Shown piece by piece: positions 59,717 to 64,000 of a stretch of DNA of 64,000 nt. The stretch is taken from contig RPFO01000213.1 in assembly GCA_009746045.1 (NCBI GenBank), forward strand, positions 790,564 to 854,563, read 5' to 3'. Source of the DNA: Mesostigma viride (lineage: Eukaryota > Streptophyta > Mesostigmatophyceae > Mesostigmatales > Mesostigmataceae). Made by a program: the position numbers and the translations under genes. The notes under the pieces are model-generated. The model had not been told where the DNA came from and ran no database searches. It worked only from the letters and a program-made list of their open reading frames with translations. The first letter of the stretch is position 1. The number at the start of each line of letters is the position of its first letter.

Positions 59717-60093
59717 TAGAATACACATTTAATTCTGGCAATGGCATGCCTGAGAAAATGCCCTGAGATTTTAAGCGCCTGAGAAAATGCCCTGAGATTT
59801 TCAGCCTGAGAAAAAAAAATCTCAGTGTCCACGCAAAATCTCAGTTTCCACTTAGCCCTGAGATTTCCTGAGATTTCCTGAGAAAAAGCCAATTTTCTCA
59901 GGCCAATCTCAGGAAATCTCAGGTCACTTTCTCAGGAAATCTCAGGAAATCTCAGGAAAATCTCAGGAAATCTCAGGAAATCTCAGGAAATCTCAGGAAA
60001 TCTCAGGAAATCTCAGGAAATCTCAGTTTTTTTCTCAGGAAATCTCAGGAAATCTCAGGAAATCTCAGTTTTCTCAGTAGCGAGTTCCTAGTG
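59717..60093 (+). repeat. Right terminal segment of V1, separated from the rest by V2
   Basis: Begins TAGAATACACATTT, equivalent to the sequence following the V2 start region on the other strand, then CTGAGATTTC repeats to GAGTTCCTAGTG. Confidence 0.8.
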
Positions 60094-60095
60094 TG

Positions 60096-61145
60096 GCAGA
60101 AATAACATTCCACCTGACTGATGTCCCGTGAGGTCCCACTGCTGGGCCCAGCCTTGGGAGGACCACCCACCCTCTTGAAGTCAAACTGGGACTGTGGATG
60201 TCCCGACTTCGGCGGGGTCCCCCGTCCAGCCCTTCTGTCACGCCCCCTCCTGGACCTTCCTCGACCCCTTGAAGAGGTCTCAGGCCCTCTCGAGGGCGCT
60301 GGGCCCCCGTGGCCCGATCCCCTCATGGACTTAACCGTGGGTTCAGTGGCCTCCTCATCACCCTGACGAGGGCGCTTACCACCCACGTACTTGCCGCTGA
60401 AACACTCATACAACTGGTCCGTCATGGCTGCCCAGCCATGGACCTGTCGCATGTGGATGGTCACATTATCCATGGTGACCGGATCCAGCTGCAGCGACTT
60501 GAGAAAGTCGCCCATGGCCATCCGATCTGCGACGAAGAAGCCCTTGGCCATGGCGTCCTCCCTCAGCTTGACGAAGTCTTCAAAGGCGTGGACCACTAGC
60601 TGCCCCTTGATGGGCTTGTAGTCCAGGTATTCTTGCTTCAGGTGGGACCCATCTATGGTCCTCTTGTCACTCAGGAACACCCTGAGTCGCGTCATAAACG
60701 CCGCCCAGGTGTCCCCCGCCGCGTGTCGCTCCCGAACAAACTTGAACAGCCGCCTCGCCGACTGCCTTATGTAGGCACTAGACGCCAGGATGCGAAGCTT
60801 GTCACCGGTGTATATCTCCGTGTACAAGTTCATGTCCTCTAACATCCTCTCAGCATCCCGGGGCTGCCAATTGTCCTTGATGGACTGAAACTGGCCTAGC
60901 ACCGCGTACCCCTCAGCCACTGTCGGTCGCTTAGGCGCCGCTTGATCTGCGGCTGGCGCGTTCTGACCGCCCTGCGATCCTTGGCTCTGATCATCTGGCA
61001 CCGCAGCCTGGTCTCCCAGCGCCTGGCCGTCCCCGCGTCCATCGCGTCTACCGCGTCCATCGCGTCCATCTCGTCCATCCATCCCAGCGCCGCGCCCCGC
61101 AAAGCCCATAAGGCGCGCTTGTTGGTCAATAGCACCCTCACTCAT
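60096..61145 (-). pseudogene. gag: Element D' gag, N-terminal piece (interrupted by V1)
   Basis: ATG at 61145: MSEGAIDQQARLMGF, a GRDGRDGRG repeat, the helical capsid-like region (EGYAVLGQFQSIKDNW through LYECFSGKYVGG), an RG-rich basic region and CYFC, the first half of the zinc knuckle. The frame is otherwise open, unlike D. Excision of V1 with one TG would rejoin it to 46823-46686. Confidence 0.9.
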
Positions 61146-61247
61146 GATGGCCTCTGTTCAGATCTGCTATAGCCAGCCAAGTGGCCAAGAAGCAATTAAA
61201 GCAATATAAGCTACTGAACAAGAAAGGAAAGTGCCAAGTGTTACCAC

Positions 61248-62168
61248 TCAGGCAAGACCACCACGGTTGGCCCCAGGCGCGTCCTGGTTCTCCTTGTCGC
61301 TGTCGTCGTCGCTGTCGCTCACCACAATCAGCTCTGGCACCCTGCTCCCCGCTGCGCCGTCGTCGACCCGCTGTCGGCCCGCGATAACTGAATCGTTACC
61401 GTTGGTATAGTAGACAGGTGACAACCCGTCGTTGGCACCCCGCGGATTGTATCTTGGCACCTCGTGGTCGCCAAGTGCCTCGTCGCCTAGCCCAGCGACG
61501 CCCCTTGCTCCCACCTCAAGGTCACTATCGTACCCAAGAGGTGCAAACTCTTCCCAACGCGTCACACGAACGCGAAGGGGTTGGGGCAGTTCCTGAAAAG
61601 GAACCCTTGCTCGCTCCGGAAACCTGCCGACTCTTGCCGCGCGCTGTCCTCCGGTGATGGCTTCCGCTGTCGCCCCAACCTCTGCAAGCCGCCTGTAATG
61701 CTCCGCTCCGCGTCGTTCACGCCTAACTGGCCCCGCTGCAACACCCTCGTCGCCGATGACGCCTGCGAAAGTACGTGGTACACCCGCACCCGCTGCTGTC
61801 GGTACAAACTCGTGTCGCACTGCGCCAGCTGCCTCCGCAACCTCGCCACGCCTTGCCGCCAACTCCGCACGCACTCGCTCAGCTACTGCTGTAATCACCG
61901 TCTGGATGCCGACCAAACCGTGAAGCTCCTGCTCGAGGTCGTCGATGCTCCGGTGCTCCGGAATGACGATGGTTTGTACGTGCCGCAGAATTCGCTCCCA
62001 ATCTTCGACCTGGTCGTCGACGAATTGCACGAAGCTGCGATTAACAGGCGGACGATCTGCAAGCAATAAAGATAGATCCCGAACGACACGACGCAATTCA
62101 GGCGAAATCGAACCCCCAGCAGACTGCCGAAACCGGAAATCCTGCTGCCGTTGTTCTTCCTGCACCAT
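61248..62168 (-). CDS. Element D' ORF1, extra protein upstream of gag
   Basis: 306-residue intact ORF between the 5' LTR and gag, ending about 100 nt before the gag ATG. Helical N-terminal half (ELRRVVRDLSLLLADRPP, DDQVEDWERILRHV), Arg/Ala-rich middle, acidic tail (VVSDSDDDSDKENQ). No zinc finger, catalytic or membrane motif. The D copy is frameshifted. Not part of standard Copia elements. Translation of gag downstream would need reinitiation, splicing or a second transcript. Confidence 0.75.
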   Translation of the reverse strand: MVQEEQRQQDFRFRQSAGGSISPELRRVVRDLSLLLADRPPVNRSFVQFVDDQVEDWERILRHVQTIVIPEHRSIDDLEQELHGLVGIQTVITAVAERVRAELAARRGEVAEAAGAVRHEFVPTAAGAGVPRTFAGVIGDEGVAAGPVRRERRGAEHYRRLAEVGATAEAITGGQRAARVGRFPERARVPFQELPQPLRVRVTRWEEFAPLGYDSDLEVGARGVAGLGDEALGDHEVPRYNPRGANDGLSPVYYTNGNDSVIAGRQRVDDGAAGSRVPELIVVSDSDDDSDKENQDAPGANRGGLA

Positions 62169-62261
62169 TCACCACCGGACGAGCTCCTCGCGTCGTCAAC
62201 GCTGCACACCGCAACCGGCAACGACCCTCCTGGCCGTTCCGCTGAGACTGGTTGTAATTTG

Positions 62262-62959
62262 AGTTATAACGTTCCTAGCAAACGCAATGTGAAGGATATG
62301 GTTGCAATGCAGCAATGTGTGAATATGGTTGGAAACGGAGCTTTGTTAAAATTGGATAATGTTACAGCGCTCACACACTTGAGGCTTGTACACGCGCTTG
62401 CCAAGTCAAGGCACAACACGTGAGGCGGGCTCGCAAGAGATGCCCAATTGGCACTGGTCTATTGTTTATATACTTGTGCACTGTGCTTGCTAGTCCTGAG
62501 CAGCCTAGGAGGCCTGCTCAGTAATAACACCCCCGGTACAGTATTCACTACCTGTACAGCGCCCAGCTCCTATACAGTAGGTCTGCCATACAGGCACAGT
62601 GACCACAGAGCACAGTCCACAGTGACTATTGCATCTGCACCTAGAAGTCCAGGACTAAGCCTGCGGTACCAACAGACCACAGGTTAAGGTTCCTATTTCC
62701 TGCGTACGACGTATTAATCCAATACCGTCGTAGGTACAGCACCTAATTCCTGTCAGCCCAGGAATTACTGTCGACCCCATATGTCGTCGGCAAATATTCA
62801 CGTCCGACTTAGAAGAACAGCCGGCTCGCGCTCGCGCGCGACCGGGAAGTCGGAACGCCATAACTTTCTTGATACTTGTCGGAATGAACTCGTTCCGGTG
62901 CCGCTGGAATCGCAGAGATATGCCGAATCAGGATCACGCCAATGCGCTTGGCGTTAACT
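62262..62959 (-). repeat. Element D' 5' LTR
   Basis: 698 bp. The inner end has a 2-bp change (GTTATAACT for GTTAACT). TATATAAA on the minus strand at 62465-62472. Outer side followed by GCATG (62960-62964). Confidence 0.95.
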
Positions 62960-62964
62960 GCATG

Positions 62965-63450
62965 ACCAAACATGTGGTGCAATCCCAATGCAATGTTGGA
63001 CACAAGAGACATTTTATACAGGTGAGGTGCTTGGAATAACACTCTCACTTACATACAACCATGCTCCCCATTGCATCATTCAGGCCATCAGCCTCATCCT
63101 CCTCCTCTAAAGGAGCCTCCTGCCCTAAGGCAGGACTTTCACGCTCCAACATTGAAGGAGTACGCAAACTACCTCCAAGAGCCATGTGGGAACGTTGTTG
63201 CCTTGTGGTAACTGCTTTCACCACGGTGACGTGGGAAGACCCAGTCACTACCCCATTGTGTTCTTCCTCCATGGATGCACCCTCAACCTGTGCAGGGAGA
63301 CTCTCAACCTCAAGTGGGGGACTCTCAACCTGTGCAGGCCGGAGCAAATCAACTTCATCCAGAGTAATGGGGGGGTCACTCTTAGCCCCCTCCCTGGCGG
63401 ACCCTAGCAAGCCCAGGGAAGGCAGAATCCGTCAGGTTGGGTTAAATTAA
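62965..63450 (-). pseudogene. int: Element C pol N-terminus, start of integrase
   Basis: Encodes KMSLVSNIALGLHHMFGH, matching D residues 117-135, with frame changes upstream. Before it is a Glu/Pro-rich linker (VTTRQQRSHMALGGS) equivalent to residues 40-110 of D pol. D' is inserted at this zinc-region histidine. Confidence 0.75.
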
Positions 63451-63489
63451 TATACCCACCTCGGTTCACTTGCCAATGCCAAAGAGGGC

Positions 63490-63530
63490 AATATGACCCT
63501 GTTTGCATGGCAGAAATAACATGTTACCCT
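63490..63530 (-). pseudogene. gag: Element C gag remnant (zinc knuckle)
   Basis: TGTTATTTCTGCCATG on the minus strand encodes CYFCH, aligned with the CYFCQ of D gag; the rest of the knuckle (KQGHI) is in another frame. Highly decayed. Confidence 0.45.
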
Positions 63531-64000
63531 GCGCTGCACCGCAGATCCAGGTGCTCCCCACTGGGCACCTTAGTACCCTGTTGAAGTGATTATCAAATAA
63601 ATCACAACCTTGCTTGCAAGTGCGCCTTCACGCCAGGCTGCACTTCATGCAACAAAGGTATCAACCGTAACTCCTCTTGTTGTTGCTTATAGCATAATTT
63701 CAGTCGTTCGCGCCACTCGCGCCCGGGGCGACTGCTCACTGGTGAAGCCTTCGCTCCCAACACGCTCAGCAGCTGCCTTGAAGACCTTCATTGTCGATGG
63801 CGACAAATTCTGACAGCCGCTTGCGACATTTGTGCTCTCTCCCGCTCTTGACAGCGATACTCGTGCTCTTTCCAGATCGCTGGCGACTTTCGCAGTTGCC
63901 CGATCACTTCAGCACTCGCAGCCGCTCGCAATCAGCGCTTCATTTGCCTTCAGCGATACAGTTCGCTGGCTGCGACTTCGCTGCCGACCCGGCCACGCTT
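63531..64000. other. Right edge, no recognised feature
   Basis: About 470 bp with no gene or repeat match to the rest of the window. GC-rich short frames on the plus strand show no motif. May be more of C gag or an insertion in it. Confidence 0.3.

Overview
The window looks like repeat-rich nuclear DNA from a eukaryote, probably an alga. The evidence is indirect: LTR retrotransposons, a LINE fragment, CACTA-like and other inverted-repeat transposons, microsatellites, and no operons or bacterial signals. I found no convincing host gene, rRNA or tRNA. Nearly everything recognisable is mobile DNA, nested several levels deep.

Layout. (1) 302-26382 is a decayed plus-strand Copia-like element (A), split in its reverse transcriptase by T (5700-25260). 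T has 31-bp perfect terminal inverted repeats flanked by GTAC. Inside T, a GTGGATGG minisatellite was split by a second Copia-like element, B (7700-19156, minus strand), with 505-bp LTRs and a GTGCG target duplication. Both LTRs of B and its pol gene carry further insertions. (2) About 26.4-63.5 kb is built on a third, degenerate, minus-strand Copia-like element, C. Two near-identical copies of a fourth family interrupt it in opposite orientations: D (30104-39841, duplication CTGTA) and D' (41648-62959, duplication GCATG). A 1.7-kb element U with TTAA flanks sits in the 5' LTR of D. (3) The gag zinc knuckle of D' is broken by a CACTA-like element V1 (46824-60093). V1 holds an inverted copy of itself, V2 (52090-59716), which produces a palindrome with arms of about 5.2 kb. 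V2 in turn holds a LINE-derived insertion (57623-59619) that encodes only an ORF1-type protein.

The main biological result is shared by A, B, C and D. Their order is gag - integrase - aspartic protease - reverse transcriptase - RNase H, so the protease lies after the integrase; textbook Copia is gag-PR-INT-RT-RH. All four also have a protease motif DT(N/Q)A in place of DTG/DSG and an RT catalytic box H(A/G)DD in place of YxDD. In B and D, where LTR ends can be fixed by target duplications, the LTRs run AGTT...AACT instead of TG...CA. Gag-pol coupling differs: a single in-frame UGA in D and D', a -1 frame overlap in B. The D family has an extra ORF upstream of gag. Together these features look like a distinct Copia-related lineage.

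How the genes work together: in D and D', LTR transcription (TATATAAA inside the LTR) would yield an RNA encoding ORF1, Gag, and by UGA readthrough a Gag-INT-PR-RT-RH polyprotein. Neither copy is intact: D has frameshifted ORF1 and gag but an intact pol; D' has intact ORF1 and pol but a disrupted gag.
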